64,000 nucleotides of DNA from Siderastrea radians (taxonomy: Eukaryota; Cnidaria; Anthozoa; Scleractinia; Rhizangiidae). The position numbers and the translations under genes were made by a program. Shown here one piece after another: positions 21,401 to 33,292 of the stretch (positions are counted from its first letter, which is position 1; each line of letters starts with the position of its first letter). The stretch covers positions 14,747,701-14,811,700 of the forward strand of contig OZ024888.1 of the NCBI GenBank assembly GCA_964017195.1, in the 5' to 3' direction. The notes below the pieces were generated by a model that was not told the DNA's origin, ran no database searches, and saw nothing but the letters and a program-made list of their open reading frames with translations.

Positions 21401-22504
21401 AGCAGAGCCTGTCTTAAACTCTGCGAGAGAAAAGAAAGACTCTGCAGAAATCGAGTCAAGTCTCTTAAGTCACCGCAGCCCCAACTTATGGGCTAGTCAA
21501 TCTGGTTTTCTATCGTCAAACCGGTTTTTTTCCTGTATGCATTAATTTTGTTGATAATCTGAAGGTCAGAACTGAGCCCACTGTACCAAAGCAAAATGGT
21601 ATCTAAGTGTGCGAGCTTGGGTGATTGTCAAGAAGAGCTCCCCTCTTCCGACTGTCCGCCAACTGTCAGCCGACAATCTACCAACAGACGGCTGACAGAT
21701 TACCGACAGGCTACCGACAGCTAAGTTTTACTTAAATTTCACCGTGAAATAACTTAATAAACATGAACAGCTCTTTTTAAAGAGTCGACAACACTCTTAC
21801 CAAAAACATACATAGAGAGAAAATATTCTCTTCTTTCTCCATGGAATTTTAGACCATCCAGTATAACAAATGTCCACTTTTGAAGCAGAGCTATCCACTG
21901 TTCGCACTTTGAGTTCGAGTACTGAGTTGGAATCTGGCCTGAGGGCTTGAAATTCTATCCAAGCAACAACAAGCGCATGCTCAATAAAGACTTGACTCGA
22001 TTTATGCAGAGTCTTTCTTTTCTTGCGAGGATTTTAAGAAAGGCTCTGCTAGTAGGGTGCACAGATCTAGTATGTGGCAGTATTTAATGTTGTACTTGCA
22101 CAGGCAGCCCAAGCATGGTAATTCGTGAGTCACGTCAGTTTATAGTTGTAGATGGTAGCAGTTGGAATATCTAGTAAGAATAATTCAAATGAAATTTATC
22201 TTGATACTTTTGTTTTTTGGCCATCTTAGCTTAAGAAGAAACAAAAAGCAAACTGCGGTGATAAACATAAGGAAATCTAAACGCATTTGTGGAAAGAAAA
22301 AAGGCTTTATCTTGACATTTCGTATGTTCCAACATACATCTTCAGAAGTAGTAAACCGTTGAAAAACAACAGAAATTTGAGTGTGTAATAAGTAACTAAT
22401 TATAGAAACAAAAGATAACAAATAGTAGAAAAATTTGCATATGAAAGGAAAAACATGCAAACTGAAAAAGGTAAAGTTCTTCACTGCTGGCATTTTCATT
22501 TAGG
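21401..22504. other. Stretch without a gene
   Basis: At 22103 there is an isolated 'CACAGGCAGCCCAAGC', matching the left end of the hAT-like foldbacks, with no partner end found. A small inverted 'CTGTCAGCCG' / 'CGGCTGACAG' pair lies near 21665-21700. Confidence 0.45.
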
Positions 22505-22940
22505 GAAGGTTGTAAATCCCTAATCAACAGAGTCTCCTTTATCTTGCAATGGGTGTCTGACCCTCCTCTTGCCAAAATTTTGAAATGGTGCCATTTCATG
22601 TTACCGGTATGACCAGGTGACGTGACATGGTCGGCAATAGCAGATGAGTGATTGCTACTCGTAATGGATTTGAAGTGCGCCGTTTTCCTGTCATGTAATC
22701 TTCGTTTAGTTTTACCTATGTAGAACTCCTGGCAGTCCCAACAGCTAGCCTCATAAACAATCCTGGACACTTGAGCACGGGTGAGTCTGTCTTTGTAGGG
22801 AAAAGAGACTTAATATGATGTGTGCTTTGGAAAACAACTCGAAGGTCAAAGCAGCCGTAGAATTTATTGATGTAAGCCTTCACTTGTTTGGTGAGGATCC
22901 TGCTCTGTAACCCTAAATAAGGTAGAAATAAGGGGACACA
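22505..22940 (-). pseudogene. GIY-YIG endonuclease domain of a retroelement (Penelope-type), frameshifted
   Basis: The minus-strand frame reads 'IVYEASCWDCQEFYIGKTKRRLHDR', with the C-x2-C before the YIGKT box, then 'SAIADHVTSPGH', 'CKIKETLLI' and 'SLNENASSEELYL'. This matches the GIY-YIG nuclease domain found at the C-terminus of Penelope-like and some other retroelements. The preceding part ('AYINKFYGCFDLRVVF') is in another frame, so one base has been lost or gained near 22795. No reverse transcriptase is adjacent. Confidence 0.75.
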
Positions 22941-24190
22941 GAAAAAAAACAATGTCTAAACCAAAGAATCTTAAAGAAGAAGGAAAAATGATAAATTGCT
23001 ACCTGAAGAAACCTTGTCAAAGTTGACTGAGAAAATAATAAAACAAGTGAAAGTGCATAGTGAAGTATCAGTCCGAAGTATTAAGTATGCAAGTAGATGA
23101 AACTCAAGAGGTGTGGGGCAATGTGACTACGGTTGAAGTGACTTAACACGGGGCAACTTAACACTGAATTGGGTGAGGTATCCAGCTTCCACCTCTATGA
23201 ATGTAGTGGCATCTTTGCATTGTAAGCATGAGTGTCACATTGTAATGTGAGTTTCAAGATGATAATCCTGGTTGTACAATGGTGTAAATTGTAAGCCAGG
23301 GTTTCTTATGGAAATTGAAGTAACATACCCTTAGCCATGTTATTTTCAACTTGAGTAATTAAAGGTCATCATCATCCTTGCCATCGTCGTCATCATCATC
23401 ACCATTTTATTCACATACACATTACAAAATTTATTATGTAGTGTAACCAGTTGTAAATAACAGTGCTAACCGAGGTGGATGGTAATGGAAAGAAATTAGT
23501 ATAGAATTAATATTTTCTGAATTACAGTAAGTTTGCATTTAAGAAAAGAAAATATTGCAATGTGATGTCAAAAACATTAAAAATAAATTTGCAGAATTAA
23601 AAGGTAGTGATATTCTAAGGTTATGAGCTAAACTGATGCTGGAATTATACACTTCCTATAAGAGGAAGGAGATCAATAGTGCTTAATGCAAATAAATATA
23701 AATTAAAATTGTACTGATAAATAGTACTGAATGTAAATAAGATGTGAGGTGGAAGTTAAAATGTCCTAATTTTATCTAGACTATCGATTTTGTATTTGGA
23801 GGGCTAATTCACCAGTAAGTTGTCATTTCAATAGACAACTCTATATTGAGAAATTTTGCTCTGTGTTCAAACATAACAACAAATGGCAAATGGCTTGACC
23901 AGCGTCCATTTTGAAAACTGCCTTCCCCTGCCCCCCAACCCGGACCCAAATACAAGGTCTATCCAGATACCCAGCTTGTCTCTTATGTTTGAAACTAATT
24001 GATGCCTCTTTATATCATTTGTGGTGCTAGTGTGTCAAGTTTCACGTTCTTATTATTAAATCATTAAGCCTGTCAAAGCTCTATTTTAAAATGTACATTT
24101 GTAATGAAGTATTGTTAGGGGATAGGTGTTGTTATTTTGGATAGCTTATTTGAGAAAAAAAAAACACTCTTCGAAAGGAATTCAGTCGTT
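22941..24190. other. AT-rich intergenic stretch
   Basis: No gene was recognised. A (CAT)n-like run occurs at about 23368-23402. Confidence 0.5.
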
Positions 24191-24194
24191 AGAG

Positions 24195-24355
24195 TAGGAC
24201 CCCGATATAATGAACCTGCATATAACGAAGACCCCGATACAACGAACGATACCCTTCAGCCCACTAATCTTTAAATTAAATTGTGTAGAAAAGAACCCCG
24301 TTGTAAGGAACACATTTTGTCAGTCCCATGGAGTCCTTTATGTCGGGGTTCCACT
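24195..24355. mobile_element. Small MITE-like element
   Basis: The left end 'GTAGGACCCCGATATAATG' is approximately complementary to the right end 'TTATGTCGGGGTTCCACTG'. Non-coding. Confidence 0.5.
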
Positions 24356-24591
24356 GTCTCATTATGTGACAAAATGTTGATAAAGTCTTACTAACCGGAA
24401 CTTGTGAAGTGGGTCGTTGGGTCTACCTGCGGTTGTGTTTTAACCGGTTAGGTGGCGTTTGCGTGTATTTGGGTCAAGTTCTTAAAATGTATGAGCTGTG
24501 TCTATTAGCGGACGTTGAACGCTTTGCTTTGTCTTCTATTGTATGTAGCATATGGAATTCATTTAGTGTTGTGTTTGGGTTTTCTCTCAAG

Positions 24592-25656
24592 GCTGAGGAG
24601 CATCTTTGGAGTGTACAACTTTGCATGCTGGCTGCAAATCAAGCACACAGACCACTGCAACACATCCTATGGAGTTAGTATTCTGGAGGAAGAAAGTACA
24701 GTTCGTATAGGGGAGAAGTCAGAAACTCTAGAAAGGTGTAAAAGAACAGAAAGTGGAATGAATAATCTTGATCGTGAATTAAACGAACTAGGAAATCTTA
24801 ACCAATATAAAAAGGCGCACAATAGAATCAAATCTTTTGTATGCGAAGAGTGTGGCAAATGTTTTGCTAAAGCAAAATATGCAAAGATACATAACAGAAC
24901 ACACAGTGGAGTCAAACCTTTTGAATGTGACCAGTGTGACAAGTCTTTCAGTCAAGCAGGACATCTAAAGAGACATAAAAGAACACACAGCGGAGAGAAA
25001 CCATTTGAATGTAACCTGTGTGGTAAATGTTTTAATCAAGCAGGACATCTCACGGAACATAAAAGAACACACAGTGGAGAGAAACCTTTTGAATGTGATC
25101 AGTGTGGTAAATGTTTCAGTCAAGGAGGACATCTTACGGAACACAAAAGAACACACAGTGGAGAGAAACCTTTTGAATGTGACCAGTGTGGCAAATGGTT
25201 TAGTCGAGCAAGACATTAACGCAACATAAAAAAACTCACAGTGGGGAAAAGCCTTTTGAATGTGAACAGTGTGGTACATGTTTTAGAGAAGAGAGAAGTC
25301 TGTTGAGACATATAAGAATACACAGTGGAGAGAAACTTTTTGAATGTGATCAGTGTGGTAAATGCTTTTTTCGAGCAGGTTCCCTAAAGCTACATGAAAG
25401 AACACACAGTGGTGAGAAACCCTATGAATGCGATCAATGTGGCAAGTGTTTTTCTCAACCAGGTAGTCTAAAGCGACATAAAAGGACGCACACTGCTGAG
25501 AAACCTTTTGAATGTGATCAGTGTGGTAGATCCTTTTCGCAAGCAGGTCATCTAAATGTTCATAAAAGTACACACGGCATGCAGGCGCCCATAAAGTACG
25601 AGCAGCCAGACGATTCCTACAGCATTTATGAACTATTATGTGGCGTTAATGAATGA
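24592..25656 (+). pseudogene. ZNF-A2: C2H2 zinc-finger gene, 9 fingers, disrupted by one frameshift
   Basis: A probable acceptor 'TCTCAAG|GCTGAG' at 24591 matches ZNF-A1. The ATG homologous to the ZNF-A1 start is at 24625, but a 4-base difference just after it (AATCAAGCACACAGACC versus AATCACACAGACC) puts it in a frame that stops at 24678. The next usable Met in the finger frame is 24758 (MNNLDREL). Fingers 1-5 read through to 25219, where a single-base loss in finger 5 creates a TAA. Fingers 5-9 continue in the next frame to 25656. All nine fingers keep their Cys/His ligands except for the broken join. The tail has YSIYELL (25618-25638), an eh1-like motif, after KYEQPDDS. A sequencing or assembly error could explain the shift, since the fingers are otherwise intact. 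Confidence 0.75.
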
Positions 25657-26285
25657 AACAGGGAGCCTTATGATGATGAAGTTTGACTAATGTTTTACTG
25701 AAAAATGGGTTAAAATAGTACACTTTGAAGGCGATTCTATTTTGACCATTTCATACGGATAAAAGAGAAAGCAAGTGTCTAGTCTTCACCCGACCTGCAC
25801 AGGATTTTTTCGAACGTTTTGCTTTCATACATGTATATTGCAGATCATTTTTGTCTTGCAGTACCATTTTTCAACAAATCTACTGCTCCCGTGGTCCCGC
25901 AGTCACCGAATAATATTAATTTTATTTTAGTTACTGCTATCGCTCCCGCAGTCCTGCAGTCCCGTAGTCGATAATAATTAAGATTAAGCATTCAATTTAT
26001 GATTATTGAGAACCCAAAATTTTGTTTGTTTTGCTTAGTACGCTGAAAGAACAAGAATCTGAAAAACACGTCTCTCTCTTTTTTGCTCGACTTTACTGAC
26101 TCTTCGATGTATGGTGACTCAACTTTGTGACTGTACATACATGCATACTTTACTGACTTTCCCCAAGGGGGCTTTTCAAGGACAATAATCCTACTTAATC
26201 CTCTGGCATGGTCTGTTGCACATCTCAGTTTCGATGAAAACTTCGAAGACTGCGGGACTGTGCAAGCAGCTTTTGAAGATGAATA
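25657..26285. other. Downstream region of ZNF-A2 without a gene
   Basis: No further coding was recognised. A short repeated phrase ('GCTCCCG..GTCC.GCAGTC') occurs near 25887 and 25940. Confidence 0.45.
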
Positions 26286-26748
26286 CCGTAAACTGCCGCT
26301 TATAAGCCCCCCTGCTTAAAAGCCCCCCCGGTTATAGGCCCATCTACCTGTAAACGAAAAAATACATCCGGTTATAAGCCCCCCCCCCCCCGGGTATAAG
26401 CCCCCTCTAGTTTTCATTATTTCCTTAATATTAAGCACCGTTACAGAACACTGCGAAGATGAACTCTGAGCTTCTGTTTTGTTACGTTCCGGTTACGTTC
26501 GTGTTGTTACAGTTTTGATTTTGTTGTTAAAATTGAAATGAATTCGATTTATTGTGACGTTTTAAAGGTTAATTAAAAAAGTATTTCGATCAACATTGTT
26601 GTGGCTCATTTCGAAAGGTTTTTTTTATTACGCTTATGAGCCCTCCGCCCCCCCCCCCCCCCCTGATATAAGCCCTCCGTTTATAAGCCCACCCAAAACT
26701 CCTTTACGAAGTTGGATAAGCCCAGGGCTTATAAGCGGCAGTTTACGG
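26286..26748. mobile_element. MITE with 'CCGTAAACTGCCGCTTATAA' ends
   Basis: The left end CCGTAAACTGCCGCTTATAA is mirrored by TTATAAGCGGCAGTTTACGG at the right, with TA on both sides (26284-26285 and 26749-26750). That is compatible with a Tc1/mariner-type TA duplication. A 16-base C run (26648-26663) and several 'ATAAGCCCCC' motifs lie inside. Confidence 0.8.
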
Positions 26749-26750
26749 TA

Positions 26751-29110
26751 TGTAAACTTTGATGACTGCAGTAGGACGGGCGAATCATAAACATTGGTTG
26801 TGTTTTCGTGAACAAATTTTGCCGTCACTCAGCACCTGACAAACAGAAAACCATGTAAACAGATGTGTCAGTTTAACACTTACTCAAAACTTAAGGGACT
26901 TAAAATCTTGCGTGATCCCCTTGGGATTTGCATGCAATTACTGTAAATTCTCAAAGAGGTACTCAGGATCATATTACTAGGATAAGGCGGCAGGGGTGGG
27001 GGGGGGGGGGGTTATTATCAAGGACCTCAAGCTAAGCAAGAGTTTTTTTTTTTTTCGGTTTGAGCCAAAACCAAAGAAGTCAGCTAAGCATCGTGTTCTC
27101 TTTTGTTAAGTCACTTAAGCATTTTAGGAAAAGTAATATTAATAGGCTAATTCTTAAAATGTAAGCTTTCAGGTCAGAAAATGAATTCAAAATATGTTTA
27201 GGTTTTGGATGTTTTGGATTTTAAAGCCAGTTCTTCATGTTGGAATTTTCCGGGCTGCTGTTCAATTATTATCATTTTTTGTTTGTTGCTGTTTGTAAAT
27301 TCATTTTCGTTCTACGTTAACTTAATCATCTGATGTACTGTTGTTGTCTGAGTGAATAAACATAATTTATTGTAAAATTTTAAAAGTGGCATTTAATGGA
27401 CCTCATATTTAAGGACGCTCGTACTGTTTTTGTGCTTGCAAATCCAATTTTAGGCAGGCTCTGAGGAAGGAATTTGGGCACATATTGCACTAGTGGGTAT
27501 TGTAATAACTTCACCTGGATAGTCAAGTGCAATCTCCTGTTTGTCTCCGTAGATTCTTTAACTTAAATGAAAAATAATTTTAAAAAACAATCAATGTAAA
27601 TTATCAAATAGTTTTTCTTTTTGTCACAAACATATTACATATCGCCAATATGGTCGATGTGCAAGGCTTGCAAGTGTCCCTCTTAAAATATTTCTTAAAA
27701 AGGATGCCATATATGGAAAATAGTGTAACAATAATCATTAATGGCATTAAGCATATGAACGTTCCCTTTGTCTTGGAGCAAATATTTAACGGTTTCGTTT
27801 AGGCGTGCGCAGCAAGCAAAATTTTGACCGTTTTCTCTTCCTTTTCTTGCAGAACCTACTCAGTTATCATGTCTCCGCTTCCCTCATTCTCGTTTTTTCT
27901 TTAGATTATTTTTTCTAAGAAAAGAACAATATTTGTAGATGTTGGACAGTTTCATCAGTCTTCATCAGATACAAGATTCTTTCTAACGTTTTACGGCCTT
28001 TGCTTGCTTTTTTATCCTTCTTTTGGCTGGTAAATGATTCAACAATGATTTGGGTAGGGCAAATTTTATTTCAGTTTTGGAAGGTAAGGTTTTCAGGTTT
28101 CTTATGTGTGTGAAGGAACATTTACAAGAGCCGGAGTTACCGGGTTAAGTGGGTTTGCCCAAATGCCTTTCAGCCGAGTATTTTACATCAGGCACGTCAG
28201 CGCAGCAGCGGCTAAATTCAGCAGCAGTCGTGTGAAAACACCACTCCTAAAACAAAGGGAATGCATAAAGTGATTTTCCTTTCGTTAATTTAGGAGTTTG
28301 GTGCATTATTTTTAGTTTCAATGAAGCTCTATGGTTTGCTTTACCTCTTTAGTTTTGTTTGAGACAAAAATTTACATGTAGCAACATGAAAAGTTTTGCA
28401 CTATCAAGGTAGGCTGGACTGCTAACGCGATTAAATACATGGAAAAATCTGAGCATGGTTAGGCACGATGCCAGAATCGCTATACTGGTAACACGGCTCT
28501 CCGGGCTGAGATTAATCCCTGTAGTCCCCCCAGAAGTGATTTTTTGTGTATATGTGATCCGAGCGAGCTGATGGTTCGTATTTAGGCACGTATTGTCAGT
28601 TCTTCTCTTTAACCTCCTTTTCAGTGCCCCATATTTGCCTCTCGATGGAGTAAGATTATCAAAACGACCTTGTGTCGTAAAATGGTTGACGTCGAAAGTG
28701 CTATGTGCAAGCTCCTAGATGGAGCAGGGGAAAGGGTTTAACAGCATTTGAAGCTCCATGCCTCGTTCTCAGGTGCTGTCTCGTTTTACTGTTAGAACGG
28801 TAAAACTCTGGAATGCCCAAGTCACATCATGGTGGTCGTTTCATGGTCAAGCGCCCACGGCGCTTGACCAAGAAACGACGCGTGGCGACGATTCAGTGAA
28901 ACAATTATGGAAAGCTTAAAATTTGTAGCAGCTGTTTGCAGCTCGGGCTACAACTGTTGTCAGTAAATTGGAAAGGTTGAAAATCTCCACTTCCTTTTTA
29001 GCCTTGCTCGCCTTCCATCACCTCAAAGTTGAGGTTTAAATTCATCGATTGGCGCTTAGGTTAGGTACATTAGTGAAGCTTCTACTGAATGGCGATGATA
29101 TTTGGCTCCT
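26751..29110. other. AT-rich stretch without a gene
   Basis: Holds a 14-base G run (26998-27011) and a 20 bp stem hairpin at 28835-28879. I recognise no gene. Confidence 0.5.
28835..28879. repeat. 20 bp hairpin with a 5-base loop
   Basis: GTCGTTTCATGGTCAAGCGC pairs with GCGCTTGACCAAGAAACGAC with a single mismatch. Confidence 0.75.
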
Positions 29111-29387
29111 TAGAACAAAACAGAATAACACACAGCGGAAAAAACGTACTCGTTGTGCGATTATTCTGGTAATCGCTTTAATTCAACGAGCGAGCTAAAG
29201 CGACGTAAAAGAACACACAGTGGGAAGTAACCTTTTGAATGTGGCAGTGTGGCAAATGTTTCTTTCAAGCTTAAGATTTCAAGAGACATAAATGAACACA
29301 CAGCAGACAGATGCCATCAAGTACGAGCAGCCAAGCAATTCCTACAGCATTTACGAACTATTGTGTGACGCTTTTGAAGAAAGGTAA
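29111..29387 (+). pseudogene. ZNF-A3 relic: decayed family A zinc-finger gene
   Basis: Finger fragments are visible ('AGAATAACACACAGCGG', 'AAAAGAACACACAGTGG', 'CCTTTTGAATGTGGCAGTG', 'TGTGGCAAATGTTTC') but are broken by deletions and stops, including TAA in place of the GAGAAA linker codons. The end still reads IKYEQPSNSYSIYELL and stops at 29387, so the eh1-like tail is better kept than the fingers. It lies 3.5 kb downstream of ZNF-A2 and shares the IKYEQP...SYSIYELLC tail, so it is probably a tandem duplicate. Confidence 0.75.
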
Positions 29388-29856
29388 GGTTCAGTGCCGT
29401 GTTTCTGCAAGGGTTTTTATATGACCCAATGTGTCATAAAGTTGGTTGGAAATGGGGGCCAGGGTGGAGAAGAAGGGGGGATTGTACAGGGGGGGGTTAA
29501 GTTAACTTTATGCCGTGTTGTACTCATTTCAGAAACCCCCTCCTGATAATTATTGCACATTCCCTAAATCTTTGTCTACATTGCTGGCTGATGAGCCATC
29601 TTCTTTCTTTCTTTTACGCTTTTCGCAGTCTCTGTATTCTCTCTTGGCAAGCGAACGTTTTGGCATCTTACTGCCACGACGCAGCTTCCTCTTGACTTGG
29701 CTCTTGCTGACAGTGTCGACTCAAGGGGCAAACTACGTCGTGTAAGGGTCACGCTCGTGTAAGGCTTGTGGTTAAAGAAGTGCATTTTAATTAAGCCCTA
29801 TATTACAATTTTTACCAAGGTAAACAACCCTTTTTTGAACGCTTTTATACTTCAGT
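29388..29856. other. Stretch without a supported gene
   Basis: Short frames only, and none is recognisable. Confidence 0.4.
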
Positions 29857-30634
29857 CGTGCACGGGTCAGTCTCCTTCAAATCGGATGTTCGATTACGTT
29901 CGATTACCGAACATTTTTTGTGAGCGTTCGATTGATGAACCCAATCAAAGCAAATATTAAATACGATTGTACTGTGTTCGACTGGGTTCGATCATTGAGT
30001 AACTTCCACTTATCGAAAGTTCGACGATTTTTTGTTCACTTTAATGACCTTTAGCAAGTAACCTGAAGTTTTTTTCTTCGTTATAAAGAGTTTTCTCACC
30101 TTTCCTTTGTAAAATCACAGGCAGCCCAAGCTAATGTTGAGAGCTGCACATAAATTAGACTTTTTTCCACGCTATGCATAATAATGACATCGGCAACATT
30201 TAAGAGTTTGTATGGAAATGCTAAAAAATGTCTCAAATTGCCACAAATCAGAAAGAAGTCGAAATAAAAATAACTGGCCTTATGTTATTGTTGTATTTGT
30301 CATTATTTGAGGGCTTCCTGGGCTGGTTTGAAGCTTTTTGGGCGAGAAATTGAGGTTTTTATTTTTCATGTTTGCTGAATGTTAAGAATTAATTATAGGC
30401 AGGAAACAGTTTTACACTGCACCTCACTTGAAGTTTGATAAACTCCATCACAATAAACGAATCGCCCTACAACTTCAAAGGTTTATTCTTGGATATTTGC
30501 TCTACCCCTGTTCTTTCTTAAGGGTTCCAGATCCTATTTTAAGCCGTCGAAAATCCCTCCTAAATACGAAACTCGCCTTTCCTGGTATGCGTTCTTGAAG
30601 TGCACACATGAATCTTTGCGAGCCGCGTTTCGAC

Positions 30635-31686
30635 ACAGGTAGCCAAAGCTTGAGTTATGACTGAAAATTAGTAAAATTTTATGAAATAAACTGTGTTTCT
30701 TTGTTTATATCTTACGTACTTGGCATCTAGGGCAAAAATTCGCTCTCCGAGTGAGAATAAGCGTCTTCCTAATTTTTGCTCCCAATTTGTAGTATAATAT
30801 TATGCAAAGGTTGCACACTGATCTGCCATTTCACCCGCACAAAAGCATACCTCTTTTCACTAAATGAGCTATATTTCTTGAAATGCGCCATTCCCACTCA
30901 CAATTTCCTCAAACCTGAATGAATCCATAGTCGAAAAACAACAATACGCCGGAAAAGTTCCATCTTTCCCAACATTTTGTGACCATAAACGGCAATACTT
31001 TGAGCTTCTTGTATAAGAAATCAAATGTCGGTATTCGACCGCCGACCTCTGCGCACAAATATATGCAAATATGCTAATCTCATCTCGCTGTTCTCTTCTC
31101 ACCGGACAATTCGCACAATGGCGTGGACATGGCAAAAGCTACTGTGTTGGGGTGCGACGTTTTATGTTTGAAGCGTGGCAATTTCTTCTTGCTCACCGTG
31201 CACGCCTCCCCGACACAGTAGATTTTGTCTTGTACGAATTATTTAGCCTATTTGCATATATTTGTGCGCAGAGGTCGGCGGTCGAATACCGAAATTTGAT
31301 TTTTTATACAAGAAGCTCAAAATATTGCCGTTTATGGTGACAAAATGTTGGGAAAGATGGAACTTTTCCGGCGTATAGTTGTTTTTCGACTATGGATTCA
31401 TTCAGGTTTGAGGAAATTGTGAGTGGGAATGGCGCATTTCAACAAAATATAGCTCATTTAGTGAAAAGAGGTAGCTTTTGTGCGGGTGAAATGGCAGATC
31501 AGTGTGCAACCTTTGCATAATATTATAATACTAATTGGGAGCAAAAATTAGAAAGACGCTTATTCTCGCTCGGAGAGCGAATTTTTGCCCTAGATAGCAA
31601 TTACGTAAGATATAAACAAAGAAACACTGTTTATTTCATAAAATTTTCTTCATTTTCAGTCATAACTCAAGCTTCGGCTACCTGTG
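30635..31686. mobile_element. hAT-like foldback 2, nested in foldback 1
   Basis: Ends ACAGGTAGCCAAAGCTTGAG and CTCAAGCTTCGGCTACCTGTG-type sequence. An exact GTTTCGAC duplication lies at 30627-30634 and 31687-31694. It fits the nTnnnnAn pattern reported for hAT sites. The arms are long inverted copies. It is related to 19635-20578. Confidence 0.85.
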
Positions 31687-31789
31687 GTTTCGACGACAAA
31701 ATTGCCCTCAGCCGGGGAGAGGCTGAGTGAGATTGTCCACAAGCAAAAGGCGACACTGCGGAGTCCAGAGAGGTCGGTTTAATTGTAGT

Positions 31790-33292
31790 ACAGGTAGCCC
31801 AAGCTCACTATGAGAGGAGCGCAAAATTAACCTGTTCCATTTTGCATATATTTTGACCTCGGCAAAATATAAGAGTTTGTATGAAAAATGCAGAAAATAC
31901 GTTTTAATTGCCATAAATGCGAAATAATTCACCATAATTAATGGCTCACCTTGTTTCTGTGTTATATCACTTGCTATTTAATGGCCTTTTGGGGTGATTT
32001 GAAGCATTCTGACCGAGAATAAGAGTCCTTGATTATTTGCACCTAACACTTACTAAGCAAAGCGAAAGGTAACACACTGTTGACCGTCACGTGACCGATT
32101 CAAAGTTATTTATTTGCTGTAAAACTCGAATTTTGGCACCTCTCTCCAAACTTCTTTAAGAGACCAATGGCTTTATATCGTAACAACAATCACATACCAA
32201 AAAAGACCAACATTCGCGTTCTTTCCCTTATCAAAATCGCCATTTTCAATATCTCCACCACATCGAACCATCCGTGTGACGAACTGTTCGCGAATGCAAA
32301 TTTCAAATCTCTTTTCATTGGAAGACTTGCACAATAGGCGCTCTGGAAGGTAAAAATCGCACGCGAAGCGTGCGAAATGCAGAACTTGTGGTTTACGCCA
32401 GTTTTAGCACCTTGACCTTACCGGGGAAAACCACACGTGCTTAAATAAATTCAACAAAAAACAGATTTACTTTTGTAATTTTATCTTGAACACTAGAAAG
32501 CTAAACGGAGGTCTTTTTTCACTCCCTCTGATAGTGTTGAAAGTTGATTTTCGAAACGGCATTATGTGTAGCACGTAAATAAATTTCGATTTTTTTTCCA
32601 GTATTATCAGCAAGGGTTTTTAAACTTTAACCGGGAAAAAGTAATCGGCCGTTTCGACCACGCTTCGCGTGCGACTTTCAAATTTCGCATGTAGTTTGTC
32701 AAATACACCTCCCATACACGAGATATTTTTGCCTTGAGGGCCTATTGTGCAAGTCTTCCAATGAAAAGAGCTCAGAAATTTGCATTCGCGAACAGTTCGT
32801 CACACGGATGGTTCGATATGGTGGAGAGATTAAAAATAGCAATTTTGATAAGGGAAAGAACGCGAATGTTGGAATTTTTTGGTATGTATTTGTTGTTACG
32901 ATAAAAGGCCATTGGTCTCTTAAAGAATTTTGGAGAGAGGTGCCAAAATTCGAGATTTACAGCAAATAAATAACTTTGAATCGGTCACGTGACGGCCAAC
33001 AGTGTGCTACCTTTCGCTTCGCTTATTATGTGTTAGGTGCAACTAATCAAGGACGCTTATTCTCAGTCAAAACGCTTCAAATCACCCCCAAAAGGCCATT
33101 AAATAGCAAGTAATATAACACAGAAACAAGGTGAACCATTTATTATTGTGAATTATTTCGCATTTATGGCAATTAAAACGTATTTGCTGCATTTTTCATA
33201 CAAACTCTTATATTTTGTCGAGGTCATGATATATGCAAAATGGAACAGGTTAATATATGCGCTCCTTTCATCGTCAGCTTGGGCTACCTGTG
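31790..33292. mobile_element. hAT-like foldback 3, nested in foldback 1
   Basis: Ends ACAGGTAGCCCAAGCTCA and TCAGCTTGGGCTACCTGTG. Arms 31790-32340 and 32750-33292 are inverted copies around a ~400 bp centre. Flanks ATTGTAGT and ATTATAGA are an imperfect duplication (6 of 8). Confidence 0.8.
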
